Source: Chryseobacterium culicis (GTDB taxonomy: Bacteria > Bacteroidota > Bacteroidia > Flavobacteriales > Weeksellaceae). From it: a stretch of 64,000 bases of DNA. Position numbers and translations under genes: made by a program. Positions within the stretch are counted from its first letter, which is position 1; the number at the start of each line of letters is the position of its first letter. Positions 24,636 to 32,650 of this stretch are shown piece after piece. The notes beneath the pieces are model-generated. The model was given only the letters and a program-made list of their open reading frames with translations. It was not told where the DNA came from and did no database searches. Location of the stretch: assembly GCF_900108365.1 (NCBI RefSeq), contig NZ_FNWQ01000006.1, positions 207,798 to 271,797 on the forward strand, in the 5' to 3' direction.

Positions 24636-25782
24636 AAAAAATTACTTTTTCAAGCACAACAGCCGCGTTACATCCTCCAAAACCAGAAGCGGTCTTTAGA
24701 ATATATTTTATTTCTGCAGTTTTGTTTTCTTTAATGATATTCAAAGGCTGGGTAACTCCCGTTTCTTCAAAATTCTTTGAGGGAAGTACAGTGCTGTGAA
24801 GAGCGCTTTCCATAGAAATAATACTTTCCAGAAGTCCGGATGCACCCAGGCAATGGCCATAATATCCTTTCATACTGTTAAGAGGAATATTCTGGAGATC
24901 CATTCTGTTGAAGGCAATGGCTTCCATTTCGTCGTTATATAAAGTTGCGGTTCCGTGGGCAGAAATAAAATCAATCTGTTCCGGAGAAACATTCGCTTCA
25001 TTCATTGCATTTCTGATGCTGGCATATAGGCCGTCTCCCGTTCTTGAAGGCCCGGAAATATGATTGGCATCGTTTACAGAAGAATCTCCAAGTACTTTAA
25101 ATCGTAATTTTTCGTTTTCAGAAGGTTCTGAAGTGATATAAGCTGCAGCTGCGGCTTCACCGATATTGATTCCGTCCCTGTTTTTATCATAAGGTCTGCA
25201 GGCTCCGGAGCCGATGGCCTGAAATGAGTTGAATCCTGAAATCACAAATTCAGAAAGCTCATCACCTGCGATAACGAAAGCATCTTTATATTTTCCTGCC
25301 TGAATCATGTTTTTAGCGACGGAAATAGCCATCACCCCTGAAACACAGGCATTGGAAATGATGATTGGTTTTGTTTTGAATCCAAAGAAATCTGCAGTTT
25401 TTTCTGCTAATTTAGACAAATAAACCCCTTCCGGTAATTCAGACTGGTTTTTTAGCAGGCTGATATTTCCTTTGGTGGTGGAAAGGATGAAAGCTGTGTC
25501 TTCTGATATGACATGCTTCTCAACAAGAGGCTGTAAGCTTATAAGAAGCATTTTTTCCAGTCTTGTGAAATCATTATTGTTATTTCGGGAGAAGATTCTG
25601 TTGAATTCTTCATTCAGTTTGTCAGAATCAATCATGGACGCATAAAAAGCATCCTGATTGTCTATGATTTTATGTAGAGCAACTCCGGACTGTCCTTCTG
25701 AAAGGGCTTTCCAGTTTGAACTAACATTGAAACCCAACGGAGTGACACAATTATAGTCTGTGATATAGATTTCCTTCCTCAT
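24634..25782 (-). CDS. 3-oxoacyl-ACP synthase (third active ketosynthase)
   Basis: 382 residues. The triad is complete: Cys146 in SNACVSGVMA, His276 in SAHGTATLYND, and His310 in KGYYGHCLGASG. The NACVSG nucleophile block and short N-terminus set it apart from the other two synthases, so it may use a different primer, for example in resorcinol chain synthesis. It is the last gene of the 29663-24634 operon and overlaps the thioesterase gene by ATGA. Its stop codon lies within the terminator palindrome. Confidence 0.87.
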   Translation of the reverse strand: MRKEIYITDYNCVTPLGFNVSSNWKALSEGQSGVALHKIIDNQDAFYASMIDSDKLNEEFNRIFSRNNNNDFTRLEKMLLISLQPLVEKHVISEDTAFILSTTKGNISLLKNQSELPEGVYLSKLAEKTADFFGFKTKPIIISNACVSGVMAISVAKNMIQAGKYKDAFVIAGDELSEFVISGFNSFQAIGSGACRPYDKNRDGINIGEAAAAAYITSEPSENEKLRFKVLGDSSVNDANHISGPSRTGDGLYASIRNAMNEANVSPEQIDFISAHGTATLYNDEMEAIAFNRMDLQNIPLNSMKGYYGHCLGASGLLESIISMESALHSTVLPSKNFEETGVTQPLNIIKENKTAEIKYILKTASGFGGCNAAVVLEKVIF

Positions 25783-26207
25783 GATAATCCCATTTTATCT
25801 TTCCAGTTTTGAAAAAACTCCGGATTGTACAGGCACAAACTCCCGTTGCTATCAAGAAATACCTGAATGGTTTCTCCACTGCATACCAATTGGTCTTCCT
25901 GATTAAAAAGCTCGTACCGGTAAATTAGTTTTGCGGAAACAGAATTGATAAAAGTGGTCACAATTCTGAATGTTTCTCCATATTTTAAAGGAAGAAAATG
26001 CTCACACGTACTTTTTACAATGGGCGTTACAAATCCTGCATTCTGAATATCAAGATAGGTAAGACCATGCAGACGTCCGAAAGCTTCTCTTCCGTCCTCA
26101 AAATACACGATATAATGCCCATGCCAGACAATTCCCAGCGGATCTGTTTCATTGAATCGTACTCTTATTTCTTCAGTACAGGTTAATATATTTTCTTTAG
26201 ACTGCAT
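25779..26207 (-). CDS. 4HBT/YbgC-type acyl thioesterase
   Basis: A 142-residue single hotdog domain. The family block FNETDPLGIVWHGHYIVYFE at about 16-35 carries the catalytic Asp (ETDPLGIVWHGHY). It should release acyl chains from ACP or CoA. Aryl-polyene loci carry a thioesterase of the same type, thought to clear stalled intermediates. It overlaps the ABC permease gene by 11 bases and the ketosynthase gene by 4, so it is fully embedded in the operon. Confidence 0.85.
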   Translation of the reverse strand: MQSKENILTCTEEIRVRFNETDPLGIVWHGHYIVYFEDGREAFGRLHGLTYLDIQNAGFVTPIVKSTCEHFLPLKYGETFRIVTTFINSVSAKLIYRYELFNQEDQLVCSGETIQVFLDSNGSLCLYNPEFFQNWKDKMGLS

Positions 26208-27465
26208 TTTGTTTTTTTTCGTAAAAAATAGAAATGGCTACGGTGGCTATGTAGAATAAGAAAAGGAAAACCAGTTCTTTGGCAATTCCGCCAATTCCGC
26301 TATTTCTTAAAATAATATCATAATAAGCATTCAAGCCCCAGTTCATGGGAGAAAATCCGGCAATAGTCTGCATGAATTCCGGCATGAGAAATACAGGTAC
26401 CCAAATTCCGCCCACAGCAGCTAAAACCACTACAGAAGTGGCTCCAAATGGGGCAGACTGTTCCTGGGTATCAGCAACAGTTCCTAATAAAACGCCAAAG
26501 CCTATCGCTGCCAATCCTGCAAAAAGAGTGACAATTATAAGCTGGAACATTTTTCCGGACACGTCAAAAGCGGGAAGATCCATATAGGGAAAAAGATAAA
26601 TTCCTACGGCAACCATCAGTAAAAACTGAATGATACAGATGATCAGATAGGTGAACGTTTTTCCTAAAATATGGACAAAATACGGGGTAGGGCTTATTCT
26701 GGCTCTCACACTTGTTCCCTGGCTTTTTTCTTTCACAAGGTTAATGGATAAGGGCACTACAATGAAGAAGATTGCAAAAAGAGTCCACGCAGGGACATTA
26801 TGCTGAACGGAATTCGGCATGACATCCATGGCTCCTTTTTTGGGTGTAATTTCTTTAAAGCTGATCAGGTTTTTATTTTCCTCAATATTTTCTGTGGTTC
26901 CCAGCTGATCCTGAAATGCTTTATAGATCTTTTTATTCTCAATCTCAAAAACCATTTTGTTGACAGAGTTCATCACAGAATTCTTAAATCCGGCATTGGT
27001 AGCAGGGTCAAAGTATAAATGAATTTCTTTGGCCTTTGGAACCGCTGTTTTTGCTTTTGCAGAATCTCCTTCCAGCCCAAATGAGCTTACAATAGTCTGA
27101 ACTTTAGAATCAATATTGGAATTTAAATCTTTCGTTAAATTTTCCGGAATGACAATCGCCATTTGATATTCTCCTGAAAAAACAGCATCCTGAGCTGATT
27201 TTTCATTAAAATTGGTGAGCAGTTGGAATGTTTTGCTGTTTTCCAGTTCTGTTTTTATATTTTTTGAAACTTCAGATTTGTCCTGATCAATAAAGATAAT
27301 AGGAATCTTTGAGCCTTCAAGGTTTTTAAAGGTAGAATCCTGAATAAGGGTAATGGTGACAATCAAAAGCAAAGGCATCACAAAGATGATGACGATTCCT
27401 CCGATATCTCTTTTCAGCAGAAGAATTTCCTTAATAAAACTTCTCCACAGTTTATACAACAACAT
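26197..27465 (-). CDS. ABC-2 type transporter permease
   Basis: 422 residues. One membrane segment is near residues 20-42, followed by a large extracytoplasmic domain (about 45-225) and then five or six membrane segments to the C-terminus, the layout of ABC-2 exporters such as YhhS/YbhR-type permeases. It pairs with the ATPase gene it overlaps by 14 bases. The substrate is not visible from sequence. In the pigment operon it may export a precursor or a lipid, alongside the MMPL transporter. Confidence 0.87.
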   Translation of the reverse strand: MLLYKLWRSFIKEILLLKRDIGGIVIIFVMPLLLIVTITLIQDSTFKNLEGSKIPIIFIDQDKSEVSKNIKTELENSKTFQLLTNFNEKSAQDAVFSGEYQMAIVIPENLTKDLNSNIDSKVQTIVSSFGLEGDSAKAKTAVPKAKEIHLYFDPATNAGFKNSVMNSVNKMVFEIENKKIYKAFQDQLGTTENIEENKNLISFKEITPKKGAMDVMPNSVQHNVPAWTLFAIFFIVVPLSINLVKEKSQGTSVRARISPTPYFVHILGKTFTYLIICIIQFLLMVAVGIYLFPYMDLPAFDVSGKMFQLIIVTLFAGLAAIGFGVLLGTVADTQEQSAPFGATSVVVLAAVGGIWVPVFLMPEFMQTIAGFSPMNWGLNAYYDIILRNSGIGGIAKELVFLFLFYIATVAISIFYEKKQNAV

Positions 27466-28210
27466 CTCTTAATTCTTTTCCGGTTAATGAAATGAAAACA
27501 TCTTCAAGGTTTTCAGCGCTTGCTACTCTGTTCACGAGTTCTTCAGGGGTTCCTACAGCATGAATTTTTCCATGATCGATGATGGCAATTTTTGTACAGA
27601 ATTCTTCTGCTTCAGAAAGGTGGTGGGAAGTATAAATGATACAGGTTCCCTGTTTATTTAAATCTAAAAGATAATCAATGATTGCTTTTTTAGACTGAAC
27701 ATCTACTCCTACAGTAGGCTCGTCCAGGAATAAAACTTTAGGATTATGAAGTGTTCCGGCGATGAGGTTACAGCGTCGTTTCATTCCTCCTGAAAATTGG
27801 CCTACCTGCTTGTTGGCAAATTTTGACAGTCCCATAATTTCCAGGGATTCATCAATTGCTTTTTTAAGCTGATTATGCTTTAAACCGTAAAGGCTTCCAA
27901 AAAACATAAGATTTTCTTTCGCTGTCAGGGTAGGATATAAAGCATATTCCTGCGGAACAATACCGATAATCTGCCTGATCTTAAAACCTTCTTTCTGCGG
28001 AGACAGGCCATCAATGGTAAACTGTCCCGAAGTAGGTTTGATCAATCCTGAAAGCATTGAAATCAGTGTTGTTTTTCCAGCACCGTTAGGTCCCAGGATT
28101 CCGTAGATTTCATTTTTGCTGATGCTTAACGAAATATCATTTACAGAAAACTCATCAGAATTTTTATATTTCTTGTATAAGTTTTTGATCTCAATCATAT
28201 TTTCTGCCAT
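27452..28210 (-). CDS. ABC transporter ATP-binding protein
   Basis: A 252-residue nucleotide-binding domain. Walker A is GPNGAGKTT (40-48), the Q-loop is in GIVPQEYALYP, the signature is FSGGMKRR, Walker B is VLFLDEPTVGVD and the H-loop is in TSHHLSEAEE. It energises the permease encoded directly downstream. One base separates it from the BtrH-like gene, so exporter and acyltransferase are co-expressed. It belongs to the CcmA/DrrA-type subfamily used by ABC-2 exporters. Confidence 0.92.
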   Translation of the reverse strand: MAENMIEIKNLYKKYKNSDEFSVNDISLSISKNEIYGILGPNGAGKTTLISMLSGLIKPTSGQFTIDGLSPQKEGFKIRQIIGIVPQEYALYPTLTAKENLMFFGSLYGLKHNQLKKAIDESLEIMGLSKFANKQVGQFSGGMKRRCNLIAGTLHNPKVLFLDEPTVGVDVQSKKAIIDYLLDLNKQGTCIIYTSHHLSEAEEFCTKIAIIDHGKIHAVGTPEELVNRVASAENLEDVFISLTGKELRDVVV

Positions 28211-28211
28211 A

Positions 28212-29207
28212 TCAGATCGCTTTTCTCAGTTTTTTATAGAAAGCCTCTTCCAGATCTGCAATGTGGAGCATTGTTTTGGAAAGTTCGTTGTAAATATTGC
28301 TTTTCGAGTTTCTGTTTTTATAAACGCGCGCAATATCCACGGCGAAATCTCTCCAAAGATCACCAATGGAAGTAATTTCTTTTGATAATTCCTTCAGCTC
28401 ATCATTTTTAAGAACAATTGCTGCTTCCTGAAGAAATGCTCCATAAATAAACCTGAATCCTCCACCACCGGTTCCAATTTCCTCCTGCATTCTGATCAGC
28501 TGTCCCAAATAGTGATTTGTTACTTTGGTTCCCTTCTTTTCAGCCCATTTCGGAATGCTTTTGGCTACCCATCTCATTGCTTTTACTCCAATAATCGGTA
28601 CGGGTGCGAGCATATTTTTACAGGTATCTTTAATTCCTTTTTTGATGGCTTCCTCAAGATTTACATTATCCGGTACATAAATAGGATAGTACATATGGCC
28701 TTTCGGAGGGAGTGCTCCTTTGGCATATCTTACTTTTTCCAGCTCTGCTTCAGAAAGAGTGGTTACATAATCCATTACCGGGTCACTGATGAGGAATTTT
28801 CCGTCTTCTTTTCCATACACCACAAGGTTATGGGCATTGAAGTGAAACTTATATTCTTCTGGGAAATAAGTAAGGTTGAAAACGCCCACCTGAAGTCCCG
28901 TAGGGATATTTTGTTCCAGATTTCTTTCAAGAGCTTTTTGGGCATCTTTAGGATTTGAGAATTTTTCTCTTTTGATTTTAATTCCTAATCTTTTGGCTGC
29001 TTTGCTGAAAATAGCACCCGGCATCGGACGATAGCTGAAGCCCGGCGCAAAATTCACCTTTAAAAAAGGAAGATAGACAAAAAACAGCCCGGAACCGATC
29101 CCGAAGATCATGGGTTCGCTCAGTTTCAGTCCTTTATTTAGCAGTAGATTAGAAGCAACACCGTTTTCGCAATGCGCAGTCTGATGGTGTTCAAAGTTTA
29201 ATTTCAT
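28212..29207 (-). CDS. BtrH-like acyltransferase (BtrH_N plus DUF4872 region)
   Basis: 331 residues. The N-terminal HHQTAHCENGVASNLL (His12-Cys13) and the later HNLVVYG and LISDP blocks match the papain-like BtrH N-terminal domain; the C-terminal helical half fits DUF4872. BtrH itself transfers an ACP-bound aminoacyl group to an aminoglycoside. By analogy this protein could move the aryl-polyene acid from ACP onto the dialkylresorcinol hydroxyl, the ester step of flexirubin synthesis; that is inference. It is co-transcribed with an ABC exporter and a ketosynthase. Confidence 0.78.
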   Translation of the reverse strand: MKLNFEHHQTAHCENGVASNLLLNKGLKLSEPMIFGIGSGLFFVYLPFLKVNFAPGFSYRPMPGAIFSKAAKRLGIKIKREKFSNPKDAQKALERNLEQNIPTGLQVGVFNLTYFPEEYKFHFNAHNLVVYGKEDGKFLISDPVMDYVTTLSEAELEKVRYAKGALPPKGHMYYPIYVPDNVNLEEAIKKGIKDTCKNMLAPVPIIGVKAMRWVAKSIPKWAEKKGTKVTNHYLGQLIRMQEEIGTGGGGFRFIYGAFLQEAAIVLKNDELKELSKEITSIGDLWRDFAVDIARVYKNRNSKSNIYNELSKTMLHIADLEEAFYKKLRKAI

Positions 29208-29258
29208 TCGCTGATTGTATCTTTTCGCTGGTCAAATGAATCGGGCATTCCCGTTTCA

Positions 29259-29663
29259 TTATTTTCCGTTGAAGTTTTTTAATTCATCCACTGAAATACC
29301 GAATGCATCGGCGTATTTTTTCAGTGCATTTTCGCTTAGTGTTTTGAATACTTTGGGTTTAAAATGTCTTTTCACCCTCCATTGCCACATTCCTACATAA
29401 GAAGCAAGGACCCCCAGATCCATTTTGTTCAGTTCCATAAAATAGGCAATTGGACTTGCTGTATTATTGGCAACGTTTTGTTTTGCTTCCTCAATTCTTT
29501 CATAAATAAGTTCCATAGATTCATCCAGAGCAGCTTTCTTGGCATCCCAGCCCGTACTGTTTGCTGTCGTGTAGTTGTCATTCTCATCCGTTACATACAG
29601 AACTTCGGTCATGTTGGCGGATTTCAGGTTACTTTCGTCTTGAGGCAGGTCTTGTTTTTTCAT
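29259..29663 (-). CDS. Conserved hypothetical protein, first gene of the BtrH operon
   Basis: 134 residues, soluble, without signal peptide. A polar N-terminus (1-40) precedes a helical region (KKAALDESMELIYERIEEAKQN) and a basic C-terminal part (MWQWRVKRHFKPKVFKTL..YADAFGISVDELKNF) whose last 30 residues resemble a small helix-turn-helix-like bundle. No catalytic motif is seen. It precedes the BtrH-like gene by 51 bases and faces the double-glycine peptide gene. A regulator or an adaptor of the acyltransferase are both possible. Confidence 0.7.
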   Translation of the reverse strand: MKKQDLPQDESNLKSANMTEVLYVTDENDNYTTANSTGWDAKKAALDESMELIYERIEEAKQNVANNTASPIAYFMELNKMDLGVLASYVGMWQWRVKRHFKPKVFKTLSENALKKYADAFGISVDELKNFNGK

Positions 29664-29964
29664 CTAAATAATGTTCATTTTTTTAGATTACAGATGGGAA
29701 ATAATCACCTGTTTTTTGATTCTTTTAATCAGGTGGCTAAAATAGTGAAAATACATTATATGGTTATCGTAATTACGAAAATCAGGTATTATTACCTTTT
29801 TAAAGTGTAATTATCTATGAGGTTAATACTGTAGTGTATTAGGATATGTTAAATTATAAATATTGTTAAAATAGTTGATGATTAATGATTTTTTGCTAAT
29901 TTTTTTGGTTATTTTAATTATATTTGGTGGTCTCAATAATTAAAAAACTAATAAAACAAAAACC
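29664..29964. other. Divergent intergenic region, 301 bases
   Basis: AT-rich region between the BtrH operon and the double-glycine peptide gene. It holds a small inverted repeat (cacctg near 29707 and caggtg near 29730) and the peptide promoter. I found no exact TAnnTTTG on the minus strand for the BtrH operon. Confidence 0.6.
29892..29926 (+). promoter_or_regulatory. Promoter of the double-glycine peptide gene
   Basis: TATATTTG (29919-29926) is an exact -7 element, with TTTG at 29892-29895 as a -33 element (23-base spacer). The ATG at 29965 follows 38 bases later. Confidence 0.6.
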
Positions 29965-30144
29965 ATGAAAAATTTAAGACAACTTACAAAAAATCAATTA
30001 AAAAAAGTAAAAGGAGGTTTAACTGCTTATATCTCGTGTGCCAACGGAACAAATGGGCAGATACGTAATGTAGGGGTTAATACCGATATTGCCACTGCCG
30101 CTGAGCAGATTTGCGGTGGAAATGATTACGAAGTTATTATCTAA
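29965..30144 (+). CDS. Double-glycine leader peptide (bacteriocin-like)
   Basis: A 59-residue peptide. MKNLRQLTKNQLKKVKGG (1-18) is a typical ComC/bacteriocin-type leader in which hydrophobic residues are spaced before a GG cleavage site. The 41-residue core, beginning LTAYISCANG, has two cysteines (residues 25 and 50), several glycines and an acidic end. Such leaders are cut and exported by C39-peptidase ABC transporters, none of which is encoded in this window; the nearby ABC-2 exporter has no C39 domain. The gene has its own promoter (29892-29926) and a strong terminator (30173-30208). Role unknown: signal, toxin or surface peptide. Confidence 0.8.
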   Translation: MKNLRQLTKNQLKKVKGGLTAYISCANGTNGQIRNVGVNTDIATAAEQICGGNDYEVII

Positions 30145-30172
30145 AAAAGAAATTAAGTAAACTTCAATAAAG

Positions 30173-30208
30173 AAACATGCTGCTTAGATTTTAAGCAGCA
30201 TGTTTTCT
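30173..30208 (+). terminator. Intrinsic terminator of the peptide gene
   Basis: Perfect 14-base arms (aaacatgctgctta and its complement taagcagcatgttt) with a short loop are followed by a T-rich tract, 30 bases after the peptide stop. Confidence 0.88.
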
Positions 30209-30442
30209 TTTATACTGATTCTGAAGAATTGTATACTAAATTTTGTGGTTAAAACTGTTTCTCTCTAAGGATCAGAGTTTCACGGATTTTGTGAATGTTT
30301 CACGTGAAATAATTCATCTGATAATGAGATTTTGCTAATTGTACTAAATTGATTATCAGTTGATTTATGAAGAGGTAGTGAATGTGTAAATAAACAAAAA
30401 ACGGACTTTTTTATCTAAGGTTTTTATAATCAATTCAATAGG

Positions 30443-30550
30443 AGTGGGCTTTAGCCCACTTATAAAAATGAGGATCTCAGATGGCTTTAGCCAAAACCTA
30501 TATTTTAAACACAAATAGCACAAATGAATGACACAAATTTTCACAAATCT
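30443..30550. repeat. REP-like hairpin and short-repeat cluster
   Basis: agtgggct (30443-30450) and agcccact (30453-30460) form a perfect hairpin, followed by a second ggctttagcc hairpin near 30484 and by repeated cacaaat words up to 30548. The combination looks like a dispersed flavobacterial intergenic element. Confidence 0.5.
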
Positions 30551-30579
30551 ATTATAGAATATGAAATGAATAACTAGAA

Positions 30580-30604
30580 AAAGCTGCACAAAAAGTACAG
30601 CTTT
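30580..30604 (-). terminator. Terminator of the MMPL-darA-darB operon
   Basis: On the minus strand AAAGCTG and CAGCTTT flank an 11-base T-rich loop and are followed by TTCTAG. It lies 25 bases after the last stop (30629). The T-run is short, so termination may be partial. Confidence 0.55.
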
Positions 30605-30628
30605 CTATATCTATGTTCAATTGAATTT

Positions 30629-31072
30629 TTACGATTTTACTTCCTGAATAAACAAGTTGATTTCCGCTCTGATCAATAATTCATCATTAGTAAAGGTCTC
30701 ACAAAAAATGTGGCAGATGTTTTCAAACTGTGAAATAAGAGAGGCTTTGGAAATGATTTTGTCATTCACTTTGGGAAGGGCAAATATCTCAATCTTCTTA
30801 ATATTGGTAATAAATCCGATTACTTTTGTGTCTGCTTCGGGATTTTCGAAGAAGCTTTGCCCAAGAATGGAAGAGCAGGTTTGTGCGAGGTTTTCAATTA
30901 ATCCGGCTTCTGCGAATTCATTGTTATGAACAAATACATTGTCTTCTTTTATTTCAAAGGAAGTCACCACTTTTTCCTTGGTCAGTTCCAGGATATAATC
31001 CGCCATCAGCATCGGTTCGCGATGCGGTAGAAAGTTGTGTATATTAATGATATTTTCTTCCTTTATTTCCAT
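30629..31072 (-). CDS. Hotdog 3-hydroxyacyl-ACP dehydratase (ApeP-like)
   Basis: A 147-residue single hotdog. LPHREPMLMAD near residue 15 is the family's N-terminal block. The catalytic pair appears complete: His in FVHNNEF and, 11 residues later, Glu in GLIENLAQ. It should dehydrate the 3-hydroxyacyl-ACP made by the ketoreductase to the trans-enoyl unit of the polyene. It is adjacent to a second hotdog gene (7-base gap) that lacks the His, suggesting a heterodimer as described for ApeI/ApeP. It is the last gene of its operon. Confidence 0.82.
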   Translation of the reverse strand: MEIKEENIINIHNFLPHREPMLMADYILELTKEKVVTSFEIKEDNVFVHNNEFAEAGLIENLAQTCSSILGQSFFENPEADTKVIGFITNIKKIEIFALPKVNDKIISKASLISQFENICHIFCETFTNDELLIRAEINLFIQEVKS

Positions 31073-31078
31073 TCCAGT

Positions 31079-31510
31079 TTATTTTACAGCGGTTTTCATT
31101 TGAGATTTTGCAATTACTTCACCGTTTAATGTCGTAACGATATCCACAAGGGTAACGCCCATCACTTCATTGAGGATGGTTACCTCAGATTTCAGATGAT
31201 CTCCTGTTTCAGGTAATGTAAAAGCCTCAAAGGATTTAATGGCTCCGATATATCCCGTAGGCGCATCTTTCCCCAGAAGATAATATTTATATCCTGTGTG
31301 CAGCGCAACGCTCTGTGCCTGATGCTCAATCAGCCCTGAAGCCTGAAAGAATCCGTCCTGTATAAAAAGGCTGTCTTCTTTTATTTCAAATCCGGATAGA
31401 AGATGATTTTCAGAATATTCTGATAATTCATGAACCATCACAAAAGGGAAACGCTGCGGAATAAGACTTTCTACAAAATCTTTATCGGATGTGGGCAGTA
31501 TGTTCTCCAT
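31079..31510 (-). CDS. Hotdog dehydratase-like protein, catalytic His replaced
   Basis: 143 residues from the ATG at 31510, whose first base is shared with the darB stop (TAATG); an upstream in-frame ATG at 31534 is less likely. The block IPQRFPFVMV matches the dehydratase N-terminus. The Glu is kept (GLIEHQAQ), but the catalytic His position reads Gln (LFIQDGFF). In FabZ the site combines His of one subunit with Glu of the other, so this protein could lend its Glu to the neighbour at 30629. It could also have a purely structural role. Confidence 0.78.
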   Translation of the reverse strand: MENILPTSDKDFVESLIPQRFPFVMVHELSEYSENHLLSGFEIKEDSLFIQDGFFQASGLIEHQAQSVALHTGYKYYLLGKDAPTGYIGAIKSFEAFTLPETGDHLKSEVTILNEVMGVTLVDIVTTLNGEVIAKSQMKTAVK

Positions 31511-32649
31511 TAGCAGACGGTTAATAAAGCACAAGAATAAGCAAATCTTCCACTCTCAGGAACACAAAGAAGCACTTTTTCTCCTTTTTTCAGTTTTCCT
31601 GAATTCATCAGTTCTTCCAAGGCAATAAAAATAGATCCGGCTCCGATATTTCCCACCTCGGAAAGATTATAGAACCATTTCTCTGCAGGGAAATCCATAC
31701 CTTTTTTAGCAAACTCTTCTTTCAATCCGTCTTTGAAATATCCTGAAGAAATGTGAGCCAATACGTGGTCAATTTTTTCCGGATCCAGATTGTGTTTGTC
31801 AAAAGAAGATCGTAAACTTTCTGCTCCTTTTACAAGGATGTATTTATCAAGGATTTTTGTATCCTGTTTGATTGCGAAAATGGACTGTTTCAGCCATTCG
31901 TCAGAAGGATAATCTGCCCATGACTTCAGGCTTCCGTCTTCGAGTTTGTCACATCCCGCATACATACATGCTTCAATTTCGTGAGCATAGGAATAGAAAT
32001 CTATGAATTCTACCTTTAAGGAAGTGCTGTTTTCTCTGGGTTTGTTTTCTAAGAGGAAAGCACCTGCTCCGTCAGAAAGCATCCATCTCAGGAATTCTCT
32101 TTTAAAAGCGATGATCGGTCTTTCTTCCAGTAATTTTAAATTTTCAGCTTCGTGGTTGAATTTATCTGCGGTCATCCATGCAGACATTCTTTCGGAACCT
32201 GCACACACTGCATTTTCCTGTACTCCTGCCTTTACCGAGAGAAATCCGTAGTTAAGGGCATTCATCCCCGAGTTGCAAAGTCCTGTTGATGTATTAATCT
32301 CAATAGATTTTCCGATGTTCAGCTCACCATGTACCATAGAAGCGTGAGACGGCTGAATCTGGTCTGGTGAAGTAGTTCCTACAGATAAAAGCTTCATGTC
32401 TTCCTTTTTAAAGTTTTCGTCAAAAAGTCCTTCTATAGCTTTTGCAGTAAGCTGTGCGTTAGAGTGTGTAGGGTTTCCTTCTTTGTCTAAAGCGTAATAT
32501 CTTGTTGTGATTTTATTGTTTCTCAGGATAAGTGATTTTGCTTTAGATGGCGCATCATTGATAAGCCCAAGATAAGTCTCCATTTCATCATTCGCTACCG
32601 GCTCATTGGGTAAGTATTTTGATGCTTTTGTTATAAATACGTCGTACAT
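31510..32649 (-). CDS. darB: DarB-type ketosynthase (dialkylresorcinol-forming)
   Basis: A 379-residue KASIII-like enzyme. The triad is Cys125 (STGLCNSGMN), His299 (LAHISSGYF) and Asn334 (EVGNIGAGS). DarB enzymes condense two beta-ketoacyl thioesters and cyclise them to a 1,3-cyclohexanedione, which is then aromatised to the dialkylresorcinol half of flexirubin. It lies one base from darA and overlaps the hotdog gene through TAATG. Assignment as DarB rather than primary-metabolism FabH rests on the length, the GLCNSG block and the darA neighbour. Confidence 0.85.
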   Translation of the reverse strand: MYDVFITKASKYLPNEPVANDEMETYLGLINDAPSKAKSLILRNNKITTRYYALDKEGNPTHSNAQLTAKAIEGLFDENFKKEDMKLLSVGTTSPDQIQPSHASMVHGELNIGKSIEINTSTGLCNSGMNALNYGFLSVKAGVQENAVCAGSERMSAWMTADKFNHEAENLKLLEERPIIAFKREFLRWMLSDGAGAFLLENKPRENSTSLKVEFIDFYSYAHEIEACMYAGCDKLEDGSLKSWADYPSDEWLKQSIFAIKQDTKILDKYILVKGAESLRSSFDKHNLDPEKIDHVLAHISSGYFKDGLKEEFAKKGMDFPAEKWFYNLSEVGNIGAGSIFIALEELMNSGKLKKGEKVLLCVPESGRFAYSCALLTVC

Positions 32650-32650
32650 T

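Larger units (their letters stand above)
30145..30628. other. 484-base intergenic region with repeats
   Basis: It contains the peptide terminator, a repeat cluster around 30443-30550 and the terminator of the DarB operon near 30580. A stretch near 30302 (cacgtgaaa) and short tgaatga/cacaaat repeats are present. I see no further credible gene. Confidence 0.6.

Noticed and set aside
26197..30144. Complete RiPP cluster (double-glycine peptide plus ABC transporter)
   Set aside because: The ABC transporter is ABC-2 type without a C39 peptidase domain, is divergent from the peptide, and no LanM, YcaO, radical-SAM or grasp enzyme is present.
30365..30589. 74-codon minus-strand frame in the peptide/DarB gap
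   Set aside because: It spans the hairpin repeats and the operon terminator and has no recognisable protein features.
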